A stretch of DNA of 64,000 nucleotides from Hamadaea sp013361475 (GTDB lineage Bacteria; Actinomycetota; Actinomycetes; Mycobacteriales; Micromonosporaceae): the NCBI RefSeq assembly GCF_040654195.1, contig NZ_JBFAHM010000012.1, positions 186,001 to 250,000 of the forward strand. The letters run 5' to 3'. A program made the position numbers and the translations under genes. The notes under the pieces are model-generated. The model saw only the letters and a list, made by a program, of their open reading frames with translations. It did not search any database and was not told where the DNA came from. Positions 1 through 8,038 of this stretch are shown in pieces; position 1 is the first letter of the stretch; each line of letters starts with the position of its first letter.

Positions 1-323
1 GGGACCGAGGACGCGTCGGCGTCGACGAACTGCAGCAGGCGAAGGACGGTCGCCACGATGCCCTGAGCCCCGATGACGCGCATCGGCTGACCCGCGGCCT
101 CCGCCGCGAGCTGCGCGGTCATCAGGTCCCGGACACCGGTCGCGTCGATGAAGGCGAGGTCGGAGACGTCCACCGTCAGGTGCCCGCCGCCCCGGGTGAT
201 CGCGCCCAGCAGCGCCTTCCGCGCGCGGCCGCCGGCCGACAAGTCGAGTTCGCCCTTCAGGAAGACGGTGACCTCACCGTCCGAGCCGGCCACGGACCAC
301 GCCTCGAAGTCGCTCGGCGTCAT
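1..323 (-). CDS. STAS-domain anti-sigma factor antagonist (3' end cut by window edge)
   Basis: Partial gene running off the left edge; 107 residues are visible. The start at 323 is preceded by GGAGG. The sequence is a single STAS domain with the usual 'FLKGELDLSA' strand (about residues 21-30) and the phosphorylation loop written FIDATG. Thr62 sits where most anti-sigma antagonists carry the phosphorylated Ser. Such proteins bind anti-sigma kinases when unphosphorylated and so release a sigma factor. A GGGTAC/GTTCA promoter-like element lies about 106 bases upstream. It is divergent from the CheB gene and belongs to the same signalling island as the STAS/HATPase gene at 3.5-4.2 kb. Its partner sigma or anti-sigma factor is not in the window. 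Confidence 0.85.
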   Translation of the reverse strand, partial: MTPSDFEAWSVAGSDGEVTVFLKGELDLSAGGRARKALLGAITRGGGHLTVDVSDLAFIDATGVRDLMTAQLAAEAAGQPMRVIGAQGIVATVLRLLQFVDADASSV

Positions 324-428
324 CTTCGGCCTCCATCATTCCAGCCGCCGTCTGGCACCTGGTGCGCTCAATGTCCGTTTCTCGCGAACCACCGGAAATC
401 CGGGAGATTCAGCGATCGGCGGTGTGGC

Positions 429-453
429 GTACCCATTTGATCGGTCGATGAAC
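429..453 (-). promoter_or_regulatory. Candidate stress-sigma (SigB-type) promoter for the STAS gene
   Basis: On the minus strand GTTCA (453-449) is followed after 14 bases by GGGTAC (434-429). This matches the GTTT-N12-15-GGGTA pattern of SigB-type actinobacterial stress promoters, though the -35 is imperfect. It is upstream of an anti-sigma antagonist gene, which is where such promoters often lie. This is a motif match only. Confidence 0.4.
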
Positions 454-516
454 CACCTTGGGCGATAACGGTGTGCTGGATCGCGTAACGGGAGGCCAAC
501 GCCTAGAGTCAGAAGG

Positions 517-1530
517 GTGACGCATCGCGACGTCGTGGTCGTCGGGGCGTCGGCCGGTGGTGTCGAGGCCCTACGGACGCTGGTCGCCGGACTGCCCGGC
601 GATCTGCCCGCTGCGGTCCTGATCGTGCTGCACGTGCCCCGGTCGGCCCCGAGCGCGCTGGCCGCCATCCTGGCTCGGGTCAGCAGCCTACCCGTCCGGC
701 CGGCCGTGGATGGGGAGATGCTGCGGCACGGGCGCGTCTATGTCGCGGTCGTCGATCGCCACCTGCTGCTGCTCGACAACCGCATCCGGCTCTCGCGCGG
801 TCCGTCGGAGAACGGCCATCGGCCCGCGATCGATCCGCTCTTCCGGTCCGCGGCGCGGAGTTTCGGCCCGCGTGTCGTCGGCGTCGTCCTGTCCGGTACG
901 CGGGACGACGGTGCGGCGGGGCTGGCCGTCATTTCGCAACTCGGCGGGGTGACCGTGGTCCAGGACCCCACGGACGCGGCGTACCCGGCGATGCCACGTG
1001 CCGCGATGAACGCGTGCGACGTCGACCACGTGCTGCCGGTGACCAAGATCGGAAAGCTGCTCGGCGAGCTGGTACGCCAACCGGCCCCACCGTTCGTCCC
1101 GGGGGAGGATCCGCTGCTGGACGCCGAAGTCGACGTGTCGAGCAGCGTCCCGGACGGCGAAAGCGACCTGGGCTCGCCGGCCACCTACGGCTGCCCGGCC
1201 TGCGGCGGCGCGCTGTATGAGATCAGCGGCGTGCCGATTCCGCGATACCGCTGCCGGGTCGGCCACGCCTGGTCCCCGGAAAGTTTGCTGGAGGAGCAGT
1301 CGGCGGCGTTGGAAAGCGCCTTGTGGATGGCGCTGCGGGCGCTGTCGGAGAAGTCCGCGCTGAGCCGGCAGATGGCCGCGGCGTTCGAGGATCGGCTGGG
1401 CGGGCGGCACACCGTCGGACGGTTCGAGACGATGGCCCGGGACGCCGACGACGCCGCTGAGATGATCAAGAGTTTGATCGAGGAGATCGGCGCGACCGCA
1501 GACGGGCCGGCCGTCCAGTCCACGGAGTGA
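517..1530 (+). CDS. Stand-alone CheB-type protein-glutamate methylesterase with C-terminal zinc-ribbon-like tail
   Basis: 337 residues. The N-terminal ~185 residues are a CheB methylesterase domain with a visible triad: Ser12 in GASAGG, His39 in LHVP and Asp131 in TRDDGAAG. There is no receiver domain, so it cannot be switched by CheA phosphorylation like enteric CheB. Residues 226-250 hold a CxxC...CxxxH arrangement (Cys226, Cys229, Cys246, His250), probably metal binding, followed by a helical tail. The GTG at 517 is chosen because the domain begins immediately; AGAAGG abuts it and GGAGG is 21 bases upstream, so the ribosome site is weak. The gene lies directly upstream of a CheR-PAS protein on the same strand. 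Together they resemble a CheB-CheR-PAS fusion split in two. No receptors or flagellar genes are nearby, so a non-chemotactic role is likely. Confidence 0.85.
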   Translation: MTHRDVVVVGASAGGVEALRTLVAGLPGDLPAAVLIVLHVPRSAPSALAAILARVSSLPVRPAVDGEMLRHGRVYVAVVDRHLLLLDNRIRLSRGPSENGHRPAIDPLFRSAARSFGPRVVGVVLSGTRDDGAAGLAVISQLGGVTVVQDPTDAAYPAMPRAAMNACDVDHVLPVTKIGKLLGELVRQPAPPFVPGEDPLLDAEVDVSSSVPDGESDLGSPATYGCPACGGALYEISGVPIPRYRCRVGHAWSPESLLEEQSAALESALWMALRALSEKSALSRQMAAAFEDRLGGRHTVGRFETMARDADDAAEMIKSLIEEIGATADGPAVQSTE

Positions 1531-1567
1531 CGCGTACGCGGGGCTCGGGCAGATGATCGGCCTGATG

Positions 1568-1580
1568 GAGTACGGTACTC
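1568..1580. repeat. 13-bp palindrome upstream of the CheR-PAS gene
   Basis: GAGTAC-G-GTACTC is a perfect inverted repeat with a one-base centre, about 35 bases before the CheR-PAS start. It could be a small operator; nothing in the sequence names the regulator. Confidence 0.3.
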
Positions 1581-1614
1581 GGGGCGTGACGCTTGTGCCC
1601 GGAGGACGTTGGCG

Positions 1615-3468
1615 ATGATGATCCAGGCAGATCCCCAGTTCGAAGCGCTGCTGACGTATCTGAAGGACGCTCGCGGCTTCGATTTCACCGGTTACAAGCG
1701 GTCCAGCCTCATGCGACGGGTGGGTCGCCGGATGACGCAGGTCGACATCCAGGACTACGGCGAGTACCAGGACTACCTCGAGCTGCATCCGGACGAGTTC
1801 ACGGCTCTGTTCAACACGATCCTGATCAACGTCACCGGCTTCTTCCGTGACCCCGACTCCTGGGAGTTCCTGCGCAACGAGGTTGTGCGCCCGTTGTTGC
1901 TGAGCAAGCCCAGCGACGCCCCGATCCGCATCTGGAGCGCGGGCTGCGCCTCCGGCGAGGAGGCGTACACGCTGGCGATCATGCTGGCCGAGGTGCTCGG
2001 CCCAGACGAGTTCCGCCAGCGGGTCAAGATTTACGCGACCGACGTCGACGAGGAGGGCCTGGGCCAGGCCCGCCAGGCCAGCTACACCGAGAAGGACGTC
2101 AACGGCCTGCCCACCGAGCTGGTCGAGCGCTACTTCGAGGTGACCGGCGGACGCTACGTCTTCCGCAAGGACCTGCGCCGATCGGTGATCTTCGGGCGTA
2201 ACGACCTGATCCAGGACGCGCCCATCTCCCGGATCGATCTTCTGGTCTGCCGGAACACCCTGATGTACTTCAACGCCGAGACGCAGGCGCGCATCCTGTC
2301 CCGGTTCCACTTCGCGCTCGGCGAGGGCGGCGTGCTGTTCCTCGGCAAGGCCGAGATGCTGCTCAGTCACACCAGCCTGTTCGCGCCGATCGACCTCAAG
2401 CGCCGGGTGTTCCGCAAGGTGCCGAGGTTCTTACAGACCAACGGGTCGTTGTTCGTCGACGTGCCGCACGTGCCGGCGCGGACCGAGGTCGGCCCGATCG
2501 ATCAGCTGCGCAACGAGGCGTTCCAGGCCAGCCCGGTGGCCCAGATCGTGGTGACCTCCGACGGGCTGGTGGCGCTGGCCAATCGCCAGGCCGAGACCCT
2601 CTTCGGGGTGACCAGCCGGGACATCGGCCGGCCGTTCCGCGATCTCGACGTCTCCTACCGGCCGCTGGAGCTGCGCCGCTTCATCGAGCAGACGCAGGTC
2701 GAGCGCCGGATGACCCGGGCCGGCGACGTCGAGTATCTGCGTGGCCCCGGCGACTCGGTGCACTTGGAGGTCCAGCTCAATCCGCTCGTCGACGCCGACG
2801 GCGGACTGCTCGGCACCTCGTTGATCTTCCACGACGTGACCGCCGCCCGGCGGCTGCAGGAGGATCTCGAACTCGCCAACCGGCAGTTGGAGACGGCGTA
2901 CGAGGAGCTGCAGTCGACCAACGAGGAGCTGGAGACCACCAACGAGGAACTTCAGTCCACGGTGGAGGAGCTGGAGACGACTAACGAGGAGCTGCAGTCG
3001 ACCAACGAGGAACTGGAGACGATGAACGAGGAGCTCCAGTCCACCAACGACGAGCTGCAGAGCATCAACGACCAGCTCCGGGCCAGCACCAACGAGCTGG
3101 ACGAGGCGAATCTGTTCCTCGAGGCCGTCCTGACCAGCCTCCGGGCCGGAGTCGCCGTGCTCAGCCGCGACCTGGTCGTGCAGGTCTGGAACCGCCGGGC
3201 CGAGGATCTCTGGGGACTACGCAAGGAGGAGGCGATCGGCGAGCACTTCCTCAACCTGGACATCGGACTGCCCGTCGAGCAGCTTCGCCCGGCGATCCGC
3301 AAGGTGCTCAACGGCGAGCCTCAGCCGCAGGAGACCCAGCTGCCCGCGGTCAACCGCCGGGGCCGCCAGATCGACGTGCGCGTCGTCTGCACACCGCTGG
3401 TGTCCAGCTCCGGCGAGGTGACCGGAGCCATCCTCGTGATGGAGTCGGACCACCTGAGCGGGAGTTAG
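1615..3468 (+). CDS. CheR-type methyltransferase with two PAS domains and a long coiled coil
   Basis: 617 residues from ATG 1615, which has GGAGG nine bases upstream; TTG 1609 is too close to that site. Residues ~10-270 are CheR: N-terminal helical domain, VTGFFRDP (about 73-80), the SAM-binding loop WSAGCASGEEAY (107-118) and CRNTLMYF in place of the usual CRNVLIYF. A PAS domain follows (~300-410). Next is a ~75-residue coiled coil made of near-perfect heptads of the type ELQSTNE/ELETTNE, then a second PAS (~500-610). There is no histidine-kinase domain, although fused relatives usually carry one. The protein probably methylates glutamates on a receptor partner in response to a PAS-sensed cue, opposite the CheB just upstream. 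The stop codon overlaps the stop of the convergent STAS/HATPase gene by three bases. Confidence 0.85.
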   Translation: MMIQADPQFEALLTYLKDARGFDFTGYKRSSLMRRVGRRMTQVDIQDYGEYQDYLELHPDEFTALFNTILINVTGFFRDPDSWEFLRNEVVRPLLLSKPSDAPIRIWSAGCASGEEAYTLAIMLAEVLGPDEFRQRVKIYATDVDEEGLGQARQASYTEKDVNGLPTELVERYFEVTGGRYVFRKDLRRSVIFGRNDLIQDAPISRIDLLVCRNTLMYFNAETQARILSRFHFALGEGGVLFLGKAEMLLSHTSLFAPIDLKRRVFRKVPRFLQTNGSLFVDVPHVPARTEVGPIDQLRNEAFQASPVAQIVVTSDGLVALANRQAETLFGVTSRDIGRPFRDLDVSYRPLELRRFIEQTQVERRMTRAGDVEYLRGPGDSVHLEVQLNPLVDADGGLLGTSLIFHDVTAARRLQEDLELANRQLETAYEELQSTNEELETTNEELQSTVEELETTNEELQSTNEELETMNEELQSTNDELQSINDQLRASTNELDEANLFLEAVLTSLRAGVAVLSRDLVVQVWNRRAEDLWGLRKEEAIGEHFLNLDIGLPVEQLRPAIRKVLNGEPQPQETQLPAVNRRGRQIDVRVVCTPLVSSSGEVTGAILVMESDHLSGS

Positions 3469-4241
3469 GCCGCCGGGCGTACGCGCAACGAGGCCCACAC
3501 CGTCTTGGCGTGCATCCCGACGGTCGTGCCACAGGCGCTGGCCAGCATCGCGACGATCATGAGGCCGCGTCCGCCGATCCGGTCGTCGCCGACGTGGTAG
3601 ACCAGGCTCGTCAGCGGTTCGATCGGGAACAGCGCCGGGGCGTACGCGGTGTCGCGGACCTGCAGGTGCAGCTGTGCTCCCCGATGGGTGATCACCAGGT
3701 CCATTTCGGTCCGGGCATGCTGGACGGCATTGGTGACCAGCTCGGAGACGATCAGCTGAGCGGTGTCGGCCATCTGCGGAAGCCCCCAGTGACGGCAGCA
3801 GTCACGGGTCATCGCCCGCGCCTCCCGGACCGCGTCCGGCCCCGGCGCCAGATGCCGGTACGCCCGATGCGCCGCCGTGGTCTCCTGGTCGGCCGCCGCG
3901 AGGGCCGCCGCCCGGTTCGCGTGCAGCGCGACGCGCCACCCGATGAGTTCGCGAATCCGGCGGCCCGTCTCGGTCGACGGATTGACGTAGCACTCGAGAC
4001 GGATGCCGCAGTCGAGCATCACGCGCTTGTCGAGGCTGGGCAGGATGTTCAGATTGAGCGGGTCGCGTACGTCGATCCCGTCGAGGCCGAGCAGCAGCAC
4101 CCGGGGCTGCTCCGGCAGGATCTTCAGCACCGACCGGCGCAGTGAGGCGGTCCCGGCGAGGTCGAGCGAACCCGCGGGCCGTAGGTCGTAGACACCGGTC
4201 CGCAGATTCTCCCGAGTCACCGTCGTGAGGCTCGTCGTCAT
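3465..4241 (-). CDS. STAS-like plus HATPase_c anti-sigma regulatory protein
   Basis: 258 residues from ATG 4241; an in-frame GTG at 4262 would add seven, and neither has a clear Shine-Dalgarno site. The N-terminal ~115 residues look like a diverged STAS/MEDS-type domain (GSLDLAG, LLLGLDGIDVRDPL). Residues ~135-255 are a GHKL ATPase of the RsbW/SpoIIAB type: N box SELVTNAVQHA with Asn171, and G box GGRGLMIV near 223-230. Such proteins are anti-sigma factors or Ser/Thr kinases acting on STAS antagonists. Combining a STAS-like domain with the ATPase is common in actinomycetes and suggests self-contained partner switching. It is convergent with the CheR-PAS gene, and a GGGTAT promoter-like element lies upstream. 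Confidence 0.75.
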   Translation of the reverse strand: MTTSLTTVTRENLRTGVYDLRPAGSLDLAGTASLRRSVLKILPEQPRVLLLGLDGIDVRDPLNLNILPSLDKRVMLDCGIRLECYVNPSTETGRRIRELIGWRVALHANRAAALAAADQETTAAHRAYRHLAPGPDAVREARAMTRDCCRHWGLPQMADTAQLIVSELVTNAVQHARTEMDLVITHRGAQLHLQVRDTAYAPALFPIEPLTSLVYHVGDDRIGGRGLMIVAMLASACGTTVGMHAKTVWASLRVRPAA

Positions 4242-4291
4242 CACCCGATCCGGCCGGGCCACCCGGAGGCGGCAGGCTGTCGCCGAGCCCT

Positions 4292-4326
4292 ATACCCACC
4301 CCTAAGACGAACAAATCACCCCTAAG
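4292..4326 (-). promoter_or_regulatory. Candidate SigB-type promoter overlapped by a 10-bp direct repeat
   Basis: On the minus strand GATTTG (4317-4312), 14 bases, then GGGTAT (4297-4292) resembles a stress-sigma promoter for the STAS/HATPase gene. The plus strand shows CACCCCTAAG twice, at 4297-4306 and 4317-4326, exactly 20 bp apart. The same face of the helix is therefore presented twice across the promoter. The repeat could be an operator. Confidence 0.4.
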
Positions 4327-4375
4327 TCCGCCTGAGGCCGTCGGCCTGCCTGATCACGGCCAACTGGGCTCGACA

Positions 4376-5080
4376 TCACGGCCAGGACGGCTCGACGTCC
4401 GGGCAGACGACCAGTTCGCGCACCGCACAGGCGGCTGGGCGGCTGAGCGCGAACACGACGGCCTCGGCGACCTCCCGGGGATCGTTGAGGTGGGCGTCCG
4501 GCCCCGGCTTGTACTGCTCGTCCCGCCCGTCGAAGAAGCCCGTCCGCATCCCGCCCGGGATAAGCATCGTGACCCCGGTCCGGCCCTGCAGCTCGGCCGC
4601 GAGCGCCCGGGTGAACCCGACCACCCCGAACTTGGCGGCGCAGTACGCCGTCGCGTCCGACAACGCCCGGAGACCCAGCGTCGAGGCCACTGTGACGACG
4701 TGCCCGTTGGCCGACTCGGCGAGGAAGGGCAGGGCGCTCCGGACGACGGAGGCCGTGCCGAGCAGGTTCACCCGCACGACGCGCTCCCAGTCGTCGGCGG
4801 CCACGTCGGCGAGGCGGCCGGGCCGGTCCACGCCGGCGGTGGTCACCACGGCGTCGAGCCCGCCCAGCTGCTCGGCGACCCGGCGTACGCCCGCCTCGAC
4901 CTCGCCGTTGTCGGTGACGTCGGCCTTCGCCCAGGGCAGCCCGGCGACGGCCGGCGGATTGAGATCGAGTACGCCCGGCGAGCCGCCCGCCGCGGCGACG
5001 GCGTCGCACACCGCCGCGCCCAGCCCCGTCGCCCCGCCCGAAACGAGCACCCTGCCGATGGCTACCTTGCCGATGGTCAT
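4376..5080 (-). CDS. Short-chain dehydrogenase/reductase, last gene of the heptose glycan operon
   Basis: 234 residues, classical SDR length. The nucleotide-binding loop is SGGATGLG near residue 14, TTAG replaces the usual NNAG, and the catalytic Ser/Tyr/Lys lie in VASTLG and YCAAK. GGGAGG stands eight bases before ATG 5080, and the start overlaps the upstream hldE stop (ATGA), so translation is coupled. It probably oxidises or reduces a sugar or sugar nucleotide for the glycan made by the operon. It is too short and of the wrong SDR class to be HldD, the extended-SDR heptose 6-epimerase. The substrate cannot be read from the sequence. Confidence 0.8.
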   Translation of the reverse strand: MTIGKVAIGRVLVSGGATGLGAAVCDAVAAAGGSPGVLDLNPPAVAGLPWAKADVTDNGEVEAGVRRVAEQLGGLDAVVTTAGVDRPGRLADVAADDWERVVRVNLLGTASVVRSALPFLAESANGHVVTVASTLGLRALSDATAYCAAKFGVVGFTRALAAELQGRTGVTMLIPGGMRTGFFDGRDEQYKPGPDAHLNDPREVAEAVVFALSRPAACAVRELVVCPDVEPSWP

Positions 5081-6471
5081 GAGATCCTCCCTGCCAAGTT
5101 GATCAGTCGCGTCGTGGAGTGCCCGTCGAGATAAGGCACCACCACGGTCTGGCCGCCCCAGCGCGCCAGGTGTTCGTTCTCGGGCAGTTCGTCGCCGGAG
5201 TAGTCGCCGCCCTTGACCCAGACGTCGGGCCGCAGGGCGGTCAGCACCTCGATCGGGGTCGGCTCGTCGAACAGCACCACGGCATCCACACAGGACAGGG
5301 CGGCGAGCACCCGCGCGCGGTCGGCCTCACCGACCACCGGACGGTCCGGCCCCTTCAGTGCGCGTACGCCGTCGTCGGAGTTCAGGCATACGATCAGGCA
5401 GTCGCCGAAGCCGCGGGCCGCCTGCAACGTCGCGACGTGACCGGCGTGGAGCAGGTCGAAGCAGCCGCCGGTCGCGACGACCTGGCCGCCCGCCGCCCGC
5501 ACCCGGTCGACCATGCGCCGGGCAGCCGTGATGTCGAGCACCAGGCCCCCGGTCTCGGACGGCGGCGGAGCGGTGTCCCACGTCGTCGCCGCCCCCGTGG
5601 CGACGAACGCGGTCGCCGCCCGCACCGCTTCGTGAGCCGCTTCGCTGGCCAGCCCGCCCGCGGCGAGCACCCGGGTGGCGGTCGCGGCCAGCCGGTCGCC
5701 GGCGCCGCAGGCGTCCCCGTCGACGTGGGCCGGAGCCGGAATCCCCAGCGGCACGCCCCGGCCGTCGATCAGCAGCGCCCCGTCGGCGGCGCGCGTGACG
5801 CAGACCGCGGCGGCACGCCACTCCTGCCGGGCGCCGACCGCCCGCCGGGTCAGCTGGGCGAGCGGACCGCCGTCGGCCGGGAACGGCCCGCCATCGGTGT
5901 CCGGGGGCAGTTCGCGTTCGTTCGGCGTCACCAGACGCAACCCCGGCACCGGCGACGCGCCTCGCGGATGGGGATCCCACACCACCGGACGCTCTGCGGC
6001 TGCGACCGCCAGCCAGCGGCGTACCTCGGCGATCGAGGTCAGGCCGCGACCGTAGTCGCTGACGAGGACGGCCTCCGCGGCGGCGAGCGCGGCCTCGGCC
6101 TCCGGCGGCAGTTCGCCGATCTCGGGCTGGGCGCACTGGCGGTCCAGGCGCAGCAGCGTCTGGCCGTGCGTACGCAGCCGGATCTTCTCCGGCGTCGCGC
6201 TGGCGGGCGCGGCGAGGACGCGTACGCCGCACTCAGCCAGCAGTGCCGTCAGCCGCCGTCCGGCTGGGTCGTCGCCGAGCGCCGTGATCAGGCAGACGTC
6301 GCCGCCGTCGCGAGCGGCCAACGCAGCGGCGAGGGCGGCGCCGCCGGGGCGGTCCACCGCGTCGGACTCCTCGAGCACCGGCGCGGGCGCGTCCGGAGTG
6401 AACCGTTCGACGTCGCCGTGCACGTCGCGATCCAGCAGCGCGTCGCCGAGGACGACGAGCGGCCCGGTCAT
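5077..6471 (-). CDS. hldE: Bifunctional heptose-7-phosphate kinase / heptose-1-phosphate adenylyltransferase
   Basis: 464 residues, close to the ~477 of enteric HldE. Residues 1-~310 form a PfkB/ribokinase-fold kinase ending in the GDACGAGD anion-hole and catalytic-base motif. Residues ~330-464 are a cytidylyltransferase-like domain with GGCFDLLHAGH (HxGH) and a late VKGGDYS motif. The enzyme phosphorylates D-glycero-D-manno-heptose 7-phosphate at C1 and, after GmhB removes the C7 phosphate, adds AMP to give ADP-heptose. ATG 6471 overlaps the gmhA stop (ATGA) and the 3' end overlaps the SDR start. The order gmhA-hldE in one operon with a GmhB domain fits the complete ADP-linked pathway rather than the GDP-heptose route. 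Confidence 0.9.
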   Translation of the reverse strand: MTGPLVVLGDALLDRDVHGDVERFTPDAPAPVLEESDAVDRPGGAALAAALAARDGGDVCLITALGDDPAGRRLTALLAECGVRVLAAPASATPEKIRLRTHGQTLLRLDRQCAQPEIGELPPEAEAALAAAEAVLVSDYGRGLTSIAEVRRWLAVAAAERPVVWDPHPRGASPVPGLRLVTPNERELPPDTDGGPFPADGGPLAQLTRRAVGARQEWRAAAVCVTRAADGALLIDGRGVPLGIPAPAHVDGDACGAGDRLAATATRVLAAGGLASEAAHEAVRAATAFVATGAATTWDTAPPPSETGGLVLDITAARRMVDRVRAAGGQVVATGGCFDLLHAGHVATLQAARGFGDCLIVCLNSDDGVRALKGPDRPVVGEADRARVLAALSCVDAVVLFDEPTPIEVLTALRPDVWVKGGDYSGDELPENEHLARWGGQTVVVPYLDGHSTTRLINLAGRIS

Positions 6472-7097
6472 CGTGCCGCCCCCGGGGCGTACGCGGGCTC
6501 CGCCCACTCGGCCTCGGCCGGCAGCACCGACCGGACGACCTCGTCGATGAAGCCGCACAGGACGTGGACCGCCACCTGATGGACCTCCTGGACGATCTGG
6601 GTGCTGGGGGCGGGTACGGCGAAGAAACGGTCGCACTCGGCCGCCAACGGGTTCGGCACCGGCCCGGTCATGCTCCATGCGCTCGCCCCGACCTCGCGCG
6701 CGGCGCGGGCGGCGGCGACCACGTTGGGGCTGGTGCCGCTCGTGGACAGGAGGAGGACGACGTCTCCCGGGCGGCCGTGTGCGCGTACCTGGCGGGCGAA
6801 GACCTCGTCGTAGCCGTAGTCGTTGCCGAGGGCGGAGGTGATCACCGAGTCGGCGGTCAGCGCCACGGCGGGCAGCGGCGCGCGTTCGCCGTCGAACCGG
6901 CCGACCAGTTCGGCGACGAGGTGCTGGGCGTGCGCGGCGCTGCCGCCGTTGCCCGCCGTCAGGAGGCGACCGCCCCGGGCGAGCGTCAGCGCCAGGTGCA
7001 CGCCCCAGTCGTGCAGTTCGCCGGCATCGCGCTGCAAGCGGCGCAGCGCGTATTCCAATTGACGCAGGTGAACCTCTACCGGGTCTACCAGACTCAC
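6468..7097 (-). CDS. gmhA: Sedoheptulose-7-phosphate isomerase (SIS domain)
   Basis: 209 residues, the usual GmhA size. It contains the SIS-fold signatures AGNGGSAAHAQHL (near residues 48-60), ALGNDYGYDEVF and LLSTSGTSPN, and the C-terminal QEVHQVAVHVLC helix typical of phosphoheptose isomerases. It converts sedoheptulose 7-phosphate to D-glycero-D-manno-heptose 7-phosphate, the first committed step of heptose nucleotide synthesis. The GTG start at 7097 has AAGGAGG about ten bases upstream and overlaps the preceding glycosyltransferase stop (GTGA). It is followed immediately by hldE. Confidence 0.9.
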   Translation of the reverse strand: MSLVDPVEVHLRQLEYALRRLQRDAGELHDWGVHLALTLARGGRLLTAGNGGSAAHAQHLVAELVGRFDGERAPLPAVALTADSVITSALGNDYGYDEVFARQVRAHGRPGDVVLLLSTSGTSPNVVAAARAAREVGASAWSMTGPVPNPLAAECDRFFAVPAPSTQIVQEVHQVAVHVLCGFIDEVVRSVLPAEAEWAEPAYAPGAAR

Positions 7098-8038
7098 AGC
7101 TCACACACCTCCTTGAGGGTTCGGTCCCAGTCGGCCAGGAATCGGCCGAGCGTGAAACGGCGTTCGTACGCCTGCCGGCCGGCCGCGCCGAGGCGGGCCG
7201 CCGAGTCCGCGTCGGCGGTCAGCCAGCGGGCCGCCTCGACGAGCGTGTCCACGTTCGTCGACAGCACTCCGGCGGCGGCCGGCACGGCGTCGACCGCCTC
7301 GGTCGTGGCCAGGCCGATGACGGGCTGGCCCATCGCCATCGCCTCGATGAGGCTGAGCCCCAGCGAGGTCCAGCGCATCGGGTGCAGGTATGCCCGCCGC
7401 CGCGCCAGCTCCCGATGCATCTCCGCCTGCGGCGGATCGTCGTAGGTCGTGATGCCGGGCGTAGGCGGCAGCGCGCCGGCGCCGATGCCGAACACGTCCA
7501 GCGGCGCGGCGGCGGCGAACCGGGTCAGCAGGTCCGTCCCGGTGACGCGACCCCGGCGGACCGGCTCGTTGATGACCACGCCCAGCCGGGCGAGGTCGCC
7601 GGAGTACCGCCGGCCCGGGTCCGGGATGCCGTGTTCGATGACCGTGCGCGCGGTGTGCCCGCAGTCCCAGAACAGGTCGTTGAAGTGAGTGACATGCACG
7701 ATCAGGACATCGGAGCGGTCGGCGAGCGGATGGCGGGTCAGCGGCACGTCGCCGCGCGGCGTGTTGTGCTCGACGTAGACGAGCGGAAACCGCCGGCCGG
7801 GCAGCCACTGCCGCAGCAACTCCAGTTCTTCCGGGCGCTGTAGCACCACGCAGTCGATGTCGGCGTGCGCGAGTTCCTCCGGGGTCAGCTCGACGGCGTT
7901 GTCCGGCCAGGTGAACGTGCGAGCGCGACCCCGGCCGTCCGGTCCCCGGTCCGGCGTCACCGGGATCAGATATTCGTGCTCGCCCTGGACGAACGCGGTC
8001 ATCCAGGAGCCGTGCACATGCCAGCACAGAATCCTCAC
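7094..8038 (-). CDS. Glycosyltransferase (GT4-like fold)
   Basis: 314 residues from GTG 8038, with GAGGAG seven bases upstream and a GTGA overlap with the gene before. The N-terminal half begins MRILCWHVHGS and holds VYVEHNTPRGD. The C-terminal half has the GT-B nucleotide-sugar region TSLGLSLIEAMAMGQPV, where family 4 enzymes have EPFGLxxLEAMA; the first Glu of the EX7E motif is not obvious. It probably transfers a sugar onto the glycan built by this operon, and ADP-heptose made next door is a plausible donor. The acceptor is unknown. It is translationally coupled to gmhA downstream. Confidence 0.8.
   Translation of the reverse strand: MRILCWHVHGSWMTAFVQGEHEYLIPVTPDRGPDGRGRARTFTWPDNAVELTPEELAHADIDCVVLQRPEELELLRQWLPGRRFPLVYVEHNTPRGDVPLTRHPLADRSDVLIVHVTHFNDLFWDCGHTARTVIEHGIPDPGRRYSGDLARLGVVINEPVRRGRVTGTDLLTRFAAAAPLDVFGIGAGALPPTPGITTYDDPPQAEMHRELARRRAYLHPMRWTSLGLSLIEAMAMGQPVIGLATTEAVDAVPAAAGVLSTNVDTLVEAARWLTADADSAARLGAAGRQAYERRFTLGRFLADWDRTLKEVCEL

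Noticed and set aside
688..2370. 560-codon reading frame on the minus strand opposite cheB and the CheR-PAS gene
   Set aside because: It lies antisense to two genes with clear motifs, has no recognisable domain and is rich in residues typical of GC-biased shadow frames.
2890..3110. DNA minisatellite in the CheR-PAS gene
   Set aside because: The 21-bp periodicity simply reflects coiled-coil heptads (ELQSTNE type) and is common to CheB-CheR-PAS proteins.
4376..5080. HldD heptose epimerase
   Set aside because: 234 residues and classical SDR motifs (YCAAK, TTAG) rather than the extended SDR of HldD.
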